From positions 51,704,830 through 51,768,829 of the forward strand of contig NC_134454.1 of assembly GCF_030867145.1 (NCBI RefSeq): a DNA stretch of 64,000 nucleotides. The letters are read 5' to 3'. The position numbers and the translations under genes are program-made. The notes beneath the pieces are model-generated. The model was not told where the DNA came from, did no database searches, and saw only the letters and a list, made by a program, of their open reading frames with translations. Shown here one piece after another: positions 24,301-37,017 of this stretch. The DNA comes from Opisthocomus hoazin. Its lineage: Eukaryota; Chordata; Aves; Opisthocomiformes; Opisthocomidae. Every line of letters begins with the position of its first letter. Position 1 is the stretch's first letter.

Positions 24301-27300
24301 AGCCAGAGCAGAGTCCAAAACCATCTTTTCTTACACAAACCTCTCTCTGTAGTAGTTCAGGCTATGACTTGCCCCTGATTTTTCTTTTCCATCTCTCTCT
24401 TTTTCTGTGATGTTTCCTTTGCTCTCCTCTCTTTTCCTGTTCTTTCTTATAAACATACTTTGACCACACATTAAAACTAAACTTGATGAACAATATATGA
24501 ACATTCATATATACACAACTCAAATTATTTTGTGAAACTGTATAGTGACAGGGGCCAGCGTTTGGGATATACACTGCTTTCTTTTCCCAAAGAATTCTGG
24601 AATTTTGTATTTTTGTTGCCTTCCATACATAAGCATATAGTGATCTCAGGAATAATTTGCTGTGCATATGTAGCACTCACAAAGCTTTAATTTAAAGTAT
24701 TACACTTATTGAACGTAATCTGAAATTTTTCTTTGGCAAATATTAGAGGCCAGTCTAAGGAATTTGAGTTACAGTTGTAATGTAAGGAAGAAATTCAAGC
24801 CACTGTTGTGTTCTAGCTGGATATCAGGGTTGTGCTTGCATGCAAACCCAGTGCACCCTGTCTTCAAATCTCCATGTCATCCACGAACACTGCAGCCCTT
24901 TTCTGCATAGATGTGAGAGCAGACTGACCCAAGTCATGGTGATGGACTCCACTTCTAGCCATTTCTGTGACAAAGCTTTTGACTAGATGCTACAGTACTC
25001 GCTGGGAGAATTTTGGAGTCTGGAAGATCCCTGCAGGCAGCTCCTGCTGTGCATAGACCAGCTGATGGGCACTATTTGTACACTCCTGTGTGGAGACTCT
25101 GCCCATGCTAGAGATGCCTCCAGGCAGTTCCAGCTGCAAATCTGACCAAAACACATATAGATGAGAACCTAGCAAATTTCAGAAACTAATCCTGCAGATA
25201 CAAAAATACCCATTGGACAACCTTCTACCACCTGGTTGAGTATATGTGCATTGTACATGGTTTAAGACAATCAGTACCAAAGGATGGATTGTGCACATGT
25301 GGGAGTGCTCACGTAGCACCACTGACCATGTGGATTGTAAAAATTCATTAGAACAACAGTTCAGGGATTCTCAGCTGATCCAGCTGAAGAAGCCATTGCA
25401 AAGCCCTTCACAACACAGACAATCGACCATCAAGTTCAAGAGATTCAGCTCCAGATGCGATCACTAACCTTTGCAAAAGATGAAATAAAATCAGTTTAAA
25501 ACAAATATTCTCTCCACATGTGACTGCAGAACCAAAGATGTATGCATTGGAAATCCATCCTAGTGTATTTGAACTCAACCAAAACAGCTGTCAGCACTGA
25601 GCAGGTAACCAGCAAGTCTTCAACATCATTTCTGAGATTATCCTTGCAATACTATTTCTTTAGATTTGCAGAGGTAAAACTCTCAGCGAAGCTTTTCGTT
25701 TCTGCAGTATCCTGAAAAATATATGGAGGAGCTTTCAGAAATCCTCAAAAGGACCTAAAAAACTACTAGATTATTTTGTCAGGGTTTGGTGATGCATTGA
25801 CTTTCAGCAAAACATATCGGTATTAGTTCTGAACAGGACATTATGTTTGTTCAAGTCGGTGCATTTTGCAACATTTTTTTCTTGCAAGCATGAAGTAGAT
25901 TACTTCCTTCCATGTTTACTTCAACTGCATTGTTCAAATTTTGTTCATACCTTTGAGAGGGATATTTATTTCTGTTTAGAATAAGAACTTGCATTTTGTT
26001 AGCATTAAGTAGGAAGGTGTTCATCTTAAGTAAAACTCAGGACATATTGGACTCAACAGAAAATCCCTTACAGAGAAGAATTCTCATCTCAACACTTTCT
26101 AGCAGTGTGGAATAAATTAAGAATGAGAAAATCAGCCTAGCAAAAAAGCCACTGACAACAGTTTTCAAAGGAATTATTTTCCAATCAGTTTACAAATTCA
26201 TTTTTGTCTTGTCTTTTGCTAATATTGCAGCAAACTTCAAGACAAGAGTGTTTGTGTAATTCATCTGCAACAGATTTGTAATAGAAATCCGAATAATGTC
26301 AGTTTTATTTTAAAAAGCTACAATCATCAGTGATATTTTGTTGATGGTCTGCTCTTTCAGTCAATATGATAAGATTGATAAATGCAATCTGAATATTAAT
26401 TTCAATCTAGTAAGGCAGAAAACAAAATTAAGCTATTTTCAGTTATACAGTGACAAAACAGGCCAAAGAAAATTCAGATTCTTACAGCGGTGTGATCAAG
26501 GTCAAAGATGATGAAAGACAACAAAAAGGAACAATATGGACACTGTGGAACTACAGTATGATTATAATCGCATCTAATGTCAAGCAAATCACTTGAACAC
26601 AAATAGAACATCTTCTAGCTAACTTTTTACTCTGTAAACCTTTTAGATGTTCTTGGAATGTTTGATGAAATTTTCTTCCCGTGTACAATAGCCTTTTGTA
26701 CCTTTTCTTATTAGTGTGGACCTGCAGCCTGCCAGCATTAAACATTAATCCTCTGCATAATGAAACTGTGAGAATGGATTTCTATGAAATTTCACACATT
26801 TGTTAGTCTGGTGAGGAAGATGCTCATTTTCATGTCTGGCTTTTCAAGGTTTTCTGATTAAAAAAAGCATCTCTAAAATCAAGATTGGTTGGAAGCAAAG
26901 AATAATTTGTTTCGTTCTTACTGGTGTTAATGTTTCCATCTAATATTTAATAAAAAAGAAAACATCCAGAAACACTCACTGGGATATATATGGGTTCAAA
27001 TGAAGCCTGTAGCATGCAGCAGAATTATGCACAACTCACAGTAGGCACAGAAATACCATATGCCCAGTACTACCCAGGCATGCCAGATGATAATTCACAA
27101 GAAGTACATCATAGCTCATACTTGCTTAGCATCACACTTTCTGGCATTTCTTTGCACTTCTACTAATCTAGTTAGTTTAGATACAAGAACTAACTGGATC
27201 TACTCATGGCCAGTGTTTCCAGGCTTAGGAAGATTGAAGGGGGCAGTCCTCAGATTTTAAGGCTCAGAGTGTTTGACTTACTTTGGCTACCTAGGGATGT

Positions 27301-30300
27301 CCCTTTGCAGATGGAGGATAGCAGGTTGCAAACTGTCCTGTTCACCTGGGAGGAGACACTGGATGAGACAATAAGGGAAACTGTGGACTTAAATTCGGTT
27401 AAATTGCTCTGTTTTGGGAACCAGAGAGAATAAAAGCTCTTTCAGCAGACCCTCTTCATGGGCAGAGACATCCTGGTAAATTTGTTGTTAAATGCAGTCA
27501 AGATGGTGATACTGTCAGTCCGCCTTATGAGGCCATCATCCAATGCCTCAGCAAGGGGCAAGAGCAATCCCTGACAGAAGTTTGTTTGGCTGCAGCTTCA
27601 GCATCTTCTGTGAGTCAAAGAACCTTTCCAGAACTGCAGCAGAAATTAGCTGCCCGTGCATAATAGAGCAGTTGGGTGAATTTTGTCACCAGCATGACCA
27701 GTAAAGAGGTGCAAAAGAGAAGTCACTGCATTTGACATAGCTAAGGGAAATGGGGATTTTAGAGCATAGCATTAGCATACATACATCAACATTTTCTCTA
27801 GCTGGGCTTTAAGCACATATCTAATATTTTATACATGCAGTTACCTAATATTGGCACACAGTCCCAGTGCATTACAAATGCAAACATAGATATACATCTT
27901 ATTAGTTCCTGAGTGAATTTGGAAGTGCTTTCCTTGAGGGAGACGGATGGTTTCACAAGTTACTTCAGAAGTCTTTAGGGTACAGTAAATCAAAGTAAAA
28001 CTTTGCAAATGTCTAACAAAGAACAGACACAACTGAATGTACAAATGCTGTAACGAACTGAGATGTAGAACAAACGTCAATGGTATTACACAGTTAACCT
28101 GCTGTTATACAGATTCTGAAAGCAGGGGAGAGGAACTAGCAAGAATAGCAGTTTTTTAGGATTCAATGGGATCTGCCAATCACAGATGCCATTCTGAGTT
28201 CTTTTGCCCATTTCTTACCAATGCTTAAATAGGCACTTTAAAAGCCAAATACAGGTTCTAGAGTTTCAAAAGCAGCCATAAGATCCCTTCCCTTGGACAA
28301 AACAATATTAAAAAGCAGCCACTAGTTATGCACAGCATTGTAAGATGAGACTGCCTAAAGCCTATGGAATCTATCACACTTTAAAGTTTCAGATGAGACA
28401 GAAATATCACTTTGGATGGGATTTTGCTCTCTTTTAGCATTAAGGCATTTAGCATGCTTCAGGTCTCAAAACGTGAGATATTTCTCTGGCACCAAAGATG
28501 AAGACCTCCTGCTTCAAAAAAGTAAATGAAAACATATAGAAGGTGGAAAGGATACAAATACCACATAAAAAAGGCCAAAAAGTCTTTCCTTGCTCATAAT
28601 TTTATGAGTTAAAACTCCTTACTTACTATTCTTCATGCTCTCTGTAATCACTCAACACACCTTGGGCTGTTCCCAGATTCACTGCCATGTATTAGCCTAT
28701 CAGTTTGAGCTTATTGATTCTCCCTGGTCTAGCTACCAAACAATTTCCTTCCCCTCTTATATGTGAACTGAACAATAGGCTCCTAAAATAAACAGATATA
28801 TAGATGTTAGTTAGCTAGTTTCTCCTCAGCAACAAAAAAATCATTGTTTTAGGGTGATGTCACTGAGCAGCTTTGTGGATGAGCTTAAGAAGGAAGGACA
28901 TGCCAAAGAGAAAATTATGGCAGAAAAGCTGTGTGAAAGGTGTTGGAAATAGCCAAAATAAGAAAGCAGACTGGAAAAAGAAAGGTAAATAAAATCAGAA
29001 TTAGGCCTTGTGTGTTAAGAGATCTGCATTTAACATTGCAGCATATAGCTGATTGGAAAGCAGCAGGAACGAAGCAGCATCTGTCTGCTAACCTCAGGAA
29101 TTGCCACTGTTAAATTTGATTTCATTCATTTCATAAGTATCAGTAAGAATCAGAGATATTGATATGTTGCAGTGTTGGGAAATAAAATGGCATTTATTGG
29201 TAAGCGAAAACATCAAAATGGGTCAGCTTTCCAATTCTGGATTCAAGTCACAATACACATACCTGCAAAGTATCTCATTTTCCATACTCCCTCAGCTCTG
29301 TGACATAAGATTAGTGAACTTGAGATTGTCACAGAGGAGTCACACCTGTATCACTTAGGTGAATCCTTTAATAAAATACATGGAGAAGTATTGGAGGGAC
29401 AGACTTTCTACTGACAGAAGGATGTAAAATGACAGACTGTAGATTCTGTGATTTGCCAAGACTTTGGCTATGCTCTGTAGAATTGCCCTGCATACAAGCA
29501 TAAATCTAGATAGTTAATCTATACCAATTTTGGGGGCAGGAGAAAATTTTGCCATTTCAATAAGGAAAGTACACAGCCATCCCAAAAACAAACAATAGAG
29601 GATGAAAAAAATATAGAGCAAAATGAACATTTTCTTAATTTGCTGGTTGTCCACAATATCATTTGTGTATCAAGATAGAAAGCAGATTAGAAAATGGCAA
29701 ATACAAACTAAATGGATAAAACAGAGAACTAAAATAGTGTTATATTGTATGGCATATCTAGAAAGTAATCAAGACATACAAAATAAAACTGATCACTTGA
29801 GTACAACACAGAGACAGAAGAAGTTAAGCATACTGCCAGTGTGCAGTTCAGACTGGTGCCAGAAAGGGAAATCCCAGTACTTACACAACTACTACGAGTC
29901 ATAAAAAAAGGTGCCAATATTCAGCTAACCAACCACTTTGAGCATATATTTAGTCAGAATAATTATTCATTAAAACAATAGGTGCCAAGCAACACAATTG
30001 TGTTCAGGCTTTTTTCTCCAAAGACAAATGGTAAAACTGTCCAAAGCATGGTAAGATATGTTTCTTTCCCAGAAAAATTATTTGGATGTATAGGGCCAAT
30101 ATTTGCAACACTATCAAGATGCTAGAGATGCCAATAAACTCTGATTGCTGGACTCCAAAGGATTTTTGAACTTCTGAGGTCTGGATGCCTCATATAATAT
30201 CCATAGCATTTGTTCACATCTCAATCTAGAAGCATACTTGTGTATGTTATAAGGAACATAACACCCCTTGACTTCTAGTTAACAAACTCAAAACCTACCT

Positions 30301-32299
30301 AGGGACTATCACCTATCGTGCAATTAAAGGTGTTACAAAGATACCACACTGCCTCTGAAAAAGCTCAGCTTTCTACACAGCAAAATGAAGGGCCACTCGG
30401 AGGCATTTGCTGACATCCCAGAAACAGGACAGCAAGGCTAATTAAAAGGATAGGTAGAGGCAGAATGAATTAACACAGTGCCAATACAGCTAGACTGCTT
30501 AGGGGTCCAGAGCTCCTACTGGCATTGTATGGTATAGTGCAGAAGTACAGTAAGGACTTATTGACCCTTTTTCAGCTTACTTGAACTACATACCTGTTAC
30601 TACTGCAAACCTCATCTTCAGGTCTTCACATCTCTTTTATTGTTGAAGTATCCCTTTTTCAAAGGGAAGACTATTGCAATGAATTTCATTAGGTTAAAAA
30701 AAAAATTGTCATACAAATAATAAGCATAACAAGGACCCTTCACTTTAGCATATTGCAGTTCACTGAGGTATCTCCCTGAAAAACACTGTTCCAAACAGAT
30801 GTGTAGACACCATTCTTAGCAGGGCTATTAAGTACATTTACTTGACTTCAATAGAAAGAGGTGACCATTTGTAGTAACCAAGACCCTTGTCCGTCATTAT
30901 TTATTAGTTTTGACATTACTGGAAACCACATGAGTTTGTTCTCATGATTAGTGAGAACAGTAACTGAACATTCAAAATGGCGGAATTTCTGCCTTCAGCC
31001 TTGTCGGTTACATAGCAAACAGAGCCCATATTTGTATAGCTCTCTGGCTTCAAATGACTTACATACCATCTTCTGACACTGAATTAAACACTATCCTAGA
31101 AGTCTAATCCTTATTATTATAAGATCCTTTTCACCTCTGCTCATGAAGGATGTACTCATTTAAATGTCCCTCTACTCCCTGTCACAGAATACAGGAGACT
31201 TAGTGCAAATGGAAGTCTATTCCTAAATACACAAAAATATGAAGTGATTGGGTAATGTATTGAAATAATTTCCTCAGCACTGCAGAGGATATGTACATAT
31301 ATCCCCTTCTCCTTGTGTGTTTGTTACTACATGTGTGTGAACATTTATTTGAATGCAGTTCTTCTTTAAAGGGCTTCCTGCACACTTCTATAGATCACTA
31401 TTAATAGCTGAAGGAGAGTAGTAGCACAGTTTGTCCTCCTAGACCAATATAAATAAAGAGACTAGTAGAAAACTGATAATGTCATTAGGTCAAGGGTACT
31501 TGGTAGTGCACACCCAAGCAACATATCTCACCCATATTTACACAGAATACCTGGGGGGAAAAAAGAAGTCTCTGCTCGTGTGAAATTCCTGAGCCTTTGT
31601 GACTATGGAAGTTAGTATATAGTACGTATTTCTAGAATCAGAGTGCTTCTGTCAGTACATTTAAACCATGAAGTGCTATTGCTGCTTATTTGGCTATTAT
31701 GGGAGGAAAATGACCTGTAAAGATCTTTTGAGTAGCTAAGTGTTTTGCATACATTATGGCAATGTGAGATATAAAGAAAAGCATAAGAATGAAGTTTACT
31801 AAAGTCACTACAAGCAGGTTTATTTTCCATATCACAGCAAGGACTTCATAATCTTCTAAACTAATGAGATACAAGTCTGTCAAGATAAAAACTCAGCAAA
31901 TTTGGGATTTGCAGGATCAGTTGGAAAACATTTCCCACCTACAAAAAAATATGCTTTTAAATTACAAAGACAAATGACACAAAACTTCTGTGTTATGAGA
32001 CGTCTCTTCAGTGTTGCCAAAGAGAGAGCACACATGTAAAGGGAAGTGTTGTAAGTGCAAGTCCCAAATTCCCATAAAAACCCAGGCTGTTACTGCAATC
32101 ATTTTCCCAGGGGGCTGTGATGAGGGCAGAGGGCCAAGAATAGGCCCAGGACCCTGTTCGCCATGCCAGCATGAACAGGTACATATCAAGGGCACCAGGA
32201 CCACAGCCCTCCCAGGCGTCTCCTAGAGATGGACACTGCCTAGACATGTGCGTCTCAGATGCATGATCCCGTAACATTCATGTTCTTATGTATCTGTGC
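21331..32299. other. Long AT-rich non-coding stretch
   Basis: About 11 kb in which no open frame exceeds about 104 codons. The longer frames (24362-24676, 29623-29904) are Lys- or Leu-rich, as expected from AT-rich DNA. The 27.2-27.7 kb part is slightly more GC-rich but yielded no recognisable gene or element. No repeat family was identified. Confidence 0.55.
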
Positions 32300-32700
32300 T
32301 CCTCTGCTGTTCGTCATAGCAGCCAAGTTCCAAGGCAGACCCAGCTCCCGCCAGACTTCATGTAAGAAAAACTACTGGAGATTTCAATCCTGTGCTCGAG
32401 GGAAGCACTCAACTCGCCCACAACTGTTCCTCTTTCAGCTAATGCTGTCAAACCAAACTGGCAGTAGGCTACATAAATGATGAGCAATGACATTCTCAGA
32501 GGGCTCCATGAGGCCAAGCAAGGTCTTTCCATGTGGTCCCACGGGTTCTCATTCAAGCTTCGAGTTTGCTCGGCAAGAGGCAGTAGTACACAGGTCAAAG
32601 AACAGCAACAATTCTTCCTGTTTTGCGCCAGCCAATTAACTATTTTGCTACTGAATGGAGAAGGTAATTGAGGCATTAAGAGACTTTCTCCACTGATTTT
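32300..32700. promoter_or_regulatory. Candidate conserved island
   Basis: The stretch around 32625-32680 (GCGCCAGCCAATTAACTATT, then GGTAATTGAGGCATTAAGAG) is rich in homeodomain-type cores and lacks repeats. A 130-codon minus frame covers 32314-32706 but has no recognisable motif, so it is not called as a gene. Confidence 0.25.
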
Positions 32701-35700
32701 GGTCAAAAATAGAATGAACCTTTTGTTCTGTACATTTATTGAGCTTTATAATTTAATCATAACATTGCAGCTGTTACCCTATGTTCAACATCACTCTTGG
32801 AGGACACATATGATTTACAAGAGTTGAAGAGATTTGTGTTGTTACTTTTATTTCATATTAGCTCTCATGAACACTACTGTAGCTAGAAGTCTGTCAGCAT
32901 TTCCATCGAAAAACTAGATCTTCAACAGTTTATATTTCAGCCTGCAACTGTGCAAACAAATTCTTAACTGAGGAGTAAACCGGGATATTTTTTTGTGGGT
33001 TGGTTTCTAATTTTTTGTTTTATTTATTTCATGTATTTAAAAAGATTTTTGATTATTGGAAAGTTAAGTAGACACAATTCTAGAAATAAAGAGATAAGCA
33101 ATTTAAGCTGCATAAACAGGCTTTCATTTCCAAAGGAAACTTTGCAAACAAGTTATAGTAAACTACAACAAATATACATGGGTATTTTAAAAACAGAATA
33201 AAAACAAGATGATGATTCACTTTTAAACATTTTTCTATTGGCATCAAAGTTCTATAAACACATTTCCACATCAAAGTGACTGAACAACTGGCTAATTATC
33301 TGCTCATAAACTGCGTTTACATAACACTTTCAGGTCTTGAATCTATTTAGTGCTTTAGGTCAGCTTCCAGATTTCTTTGTCCTATCTTCTGTCTTACTTA
33401 AAAATAGAAGACAATTTCTGTATAGACATCTCATGAAGTATAGAAGAAGATGCAGGTGTCTAGCTGGACAGGCATTATGCCCAGAGTTTTCAAAAGCATA
33501 AACTTCTTACGTATCATTTGCATTTACAACATGTCGCATGCAGCAGTTGCAGGCAGACCTTCCTGCCATCTATGGTCATTGCGTGTTTGCACTCAATAGC
33601 AATTTAGGTTTTCCGTTTAATGTACTTTACAGACCAGATAGGCAGACTGGCAGTAAAATAAACATGAGACCCTCAGGGCCATCGGTTTAACTCAGACAAG
33701 TGTGGGATTCGGGAAAAGTGCTACAAAGCTGGACAAGACTGAGAGTTTAAAAAGTTCTCAGGCAAAGAAGAAAAACACAATATGAGCACAAGTGGTAGAA
33801 GTCAGTGAAGGATAGTGGGGTGGTTAGGAGGAAAGAAAGTCTGATGCTTAGTCATCATTATTCACACAACAACAAAAAAAGAACAACTACAGAAAAGAAA
33901 TTTAAACAGCTAAGGAATATGTCTTCACACTTCTACATATGTTCTTGGGACCAGATGTTGCCTTCTCTTGAGATAAGGAGAAGTTCTTCTCTGAAATTGA
34001 GACTAAATGTGGAGAGCAGGCATGGATATGCTGATGTGTGAGCAACCTACTTTTAAAAGTCGGCTACACCAGGTCTTCCAAGACAGAGACTTTCTTCAAG
34101 ATAATTAATCAAAGGAGACGGGTAAGAATGGCAGCTGCTGAAGCAGAAGCACTCTGATTTACAAGCAGTAATTGTGAAAGAGGACCTTAGTGAACAGCAT
34201 TTAAGAGAGCCCAGTGAGTTTCCTACACAGCTCTGATGGATATGCAACACATGCTGTTTCACACTCAGCCTAGAGTACTGTGAAAATATTCTCCTGATAG
34301 CAGAGCTGAGCCCTGACAGTCATGTAATTAAACGAGCCAGGGAGACATATAGCTTTAGCTTTTGTAACTAAAGGTACTCATACACACACACAAACACATA
34401 CACACATAGTTGTTCGTCCTATATGAATGTAATGTCTGCTAGAAATACAGTATTTCAGGCATATAAGATTTACTGTCAGTCAATCAAGGCATTTTATCAA
34501 TGAAGTTGTCATCCAAACATTATGCTTAAAACACAACAAGGATATTTCAAAGTGTCCTGAAAACCCTATCCCTCTCTCCCTTCCTTTCTTCCTTCTCACT
34601 TGAAGTACCTTCATCCTCCTGCAGTGTTTGCATTCTTGGTAGAATAAGTCTCAATAATTTCTTCAGTCTTTGTTCATGTTCATACACATTGCATCAGTTA
34701 GTGAGGAGAGGAGATATTTAATACAGTCAGAAGAATGAAAGAGAAAGTAGCCCATGAATTAGGAAAGAGTCTCTACCAGTGAAGAAAGAAGTTTCTCAGT
34801 TTGCTAGTGATGGTTAATCCTGCTTTATTTCTTCAGTATAAGAACACCCTTTTTAGTGCTGAGCTAAAATACTGTGGTATCCTTGCATTTAATTCACTGA
34901 ATGCGAAATACTTGTTTCGTTTCTTCTTTCGAGCAGTCTGCTATATATTTTATCGTGTGAACTCAGACCCTGATTTTATTTGGTTCATGTTTTGTTTTTC
35001 CTTTGTGGTGAGCTGCAAACCAGGACAATGCAACACTACTTCTAAAATTCCAGTTTTCAATAGTCATATAGGCATGTATTGCGTAGCTTGGATTTATCTC
35101 AAGCCCTAGATACTGCAGTCCAATCTGATAATGCGTGCAGACAGTAGACATCAGAAAATATGTCCTTGTGTAAACACAATATAGCTGAACCTGTTTGTCA
35201 GGATGGAAAGGTGTATGAAAGGACACTGCACTTGGTGCCCCAAAGGGAGAATATGATGTACTATCCAAGGCATAGTATTAATCATAGCTGATATTTCTGG
35301 ACAATAAAGTAGAGTAATCCTTGTGAACAATCTCTCTTCAAGGATAAAAAGGGAAAATAAGGAACTGGCAGTATTATATGAAACGACACAGCCTGACACA
35401 GGATAAAGCTAGAAGCATCTCTGAAATCTCATCTGGAAAACAGCTTAATAATTGCTACATTGTGGCTAAGGTAATTTTTTCTGCTGTTGCATCAGACTCA
35501 TTTTCTTGCTTGCACCACAGACACCTGGGCTCCCTGTAAAGTTGGCAAACCTGTAGTAAATGAAAGCACTTTTACATTTAGACTTGCAGAGTTCACAAGG
35601 TTAGACCATTTCGCCCACAGAAGAGAAAATCTTAGCACGATTTCAAAACCCCCAGGAACTGGATGTGCAGACAGTGATATTGTTACCCGCTCCTACAAGA

Positions 35701-36078
35701 CACTTCAGCTGTTAGATGTCTGATATGTACCAGTATCATGCGATGAAACACAAATTGCATGATGAGGAACAGCAGGTTCAATTTTAAAGAAACATGTCTC
35801 TTCCCAATGAATGTAATGAACAAATCTGGGGCCAACTTACAACTTTTGGGCAGCAATACAGGGAATAGATGCAAAGGAGGAGTTTACTTATGTTCTGACT
35901 ATGCAGTGGCAGGACCATACTAAGCCACCTCTGACATTTCACATAGTTTAAGTTCCTTCGATTATCAACTGTGCATTGTAAGTATGACACCTTTCTAAAA
36001 GCAGACAACAACTGAATATTAAAATTGAAAGAACTGAGATGATTTTCTACAGTGTGGATCTATATAAATCTAGGTTAA
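32701..36078. other. Non-coding stretch
   Basis: About 3.4 kb, AT-rich, with only short overlapping frames. A short CA-type microsatellite lies at 34381-34407. Nothing else was recognised. Confidence 0.55.
34381..34407. repeat. Imperfect (CA)n microsatellite
   Basis: TACACACACACAAACACATA and a few more CA units; imperfect and short. Confidence 0.85.
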
Positions 36079-36489
36079 TGTCCTGGGTTCAGCCAGGATA
36101 GGGTTTATTTTCACCAGAAAGCAGGAGGGGACCCAGATGAGCTGGCTGACCCATACTGGCCAGACAAACGGGATATTCCATACCAAGTGCCACCATGCTC
36201 AGTTCTGAGTGGGGGAGCAGACCAGGGGGAAGTTAATCACGACTCAGGAGTGCACGGGGCACTGGGTGGTGAGAGCTGCTTTATGGATTTTGCCGTTTGT
36301 TTTGCATATTCTCCTTATCAGTATCGTTGTCGTTACTGTTCCCTTTGTTTGCTGTTCTGTTAAACTGCTCTTATCCTGACCCACAAGTTTTTGCCTTTTT
36401 CTTCCCATTCTCCTCCCCACCCCTGTGAGGGGAAGAGCAATATAGTGACCACATGGCCCTTTGCTGCCAGCCACAGCCAAATCACCACA
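36079..36489 (+). mobile_element. ERV LTR, 411 bp (plus orientation)
   Basis: The LTR starts TGTCCTGGGTTCAGCCAGGA at 36079 and ends CACCACA at 36489 (canonical TG...CA). It contains the GGGATATTCCATACC stretch near 36170-36184 and, near its 3' end, TTTTTCTTCCCATTCTCCTC, both typical of common bird ERV LTRs. A second copy of the same length lies at 39075-39485 on the other strand. A primer-binding-site-like motif follows immediately, so this is a 5' LTR with leader rather than a clean solo LTR. Confidence 0.88.
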
Positions 36490-36859
36490 TTTAATTTGGT
36501 GCCCAATACGGGACTGGGATAACTGCACGGCTGAGCACAGTGTGTTAAAAGAACTTTGTTATAATTTGTTATACACAGTTATTGTATTAGTTAAATAGTC
36601 GCCAGTCAAAATGTTGCTGTCTTTGGTCACATGTTTGTGGTGCGTAAACCCTTACTTGCTGCATGTGTTCCCACAGTGTTGTTTATCACCTCTGGAAAAA
36701 TGATCAGTGTTATGATTTTGCTGTACTCTGTAATATCAACTTATGAAAACATTACTGTGCATGAATTTAGGCTTGTATTAGAGTGCAGCACTGCAGTCAT
36801 TTCCATACCTCGGATGCTGTCTCTCGGAATTTATTAATAATCGAACAAAATCTATGGGG
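36490..36859 (+). mobile_element. ERV untranslated leader remnant
   Basis: About 370 bp lie between the plus LTR and the inverted LTR piece. The stretch starts with the primer-binding-site-like motif and has no gag-like frame (longest frame 68 codons, 36631-36837). Being enclosed between two LTR pieces, it is best read as 5' leader of the same element, but only the first ~30 bases carry a recognisable signal. Confidence 0.45.
36497..36514 (+). other. Retroviral primer-binding-site-like motif
   Basis: TGGTGCCCAATACGGGAC sits 7 bases after the LTR end. The TGG(C/T)GCCC...GGGAC pattern is the complement of a tRNA 3' end of the lysine-tRNA type used by several retroviruses. The match is imperfect, so the exact primer tRNA is uncertain. 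Confidence 0.55.
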
Positions 36860-37017
36860 AAAACAGGAGCGGATACTTTCCCCCATTCAGAACCAAGCGT
36901 GACATCACATGGTATCAAATACTCCATTTTGTGTGGCCAGTTTGGGTCACCTGGCCCAGCTGTGTCTCCTTCTGGCTTCCTGTGAAAACTAACTCTGTCC
37001 TGGCCAAACCCAGGACA
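36860..37017 (-). mobile_element. Inverted, truncated LTR of the same or a sister family
   Basis: Read on the minus strand, it begins at 37017 with TGTCCTGGGTTTGGCCAGGA and follows the first ~150 bp of the 411-bp LTRs (CTGACCCA/GTGACCCAAACTGGCC, GATACCATGTGATGTCA, GGTTCTGAATGGGGG). Similarity fades around 36860-36880. The rest of the LTR is missing, so only the U3 start is present, pointing outward. Confidence 0.8.
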
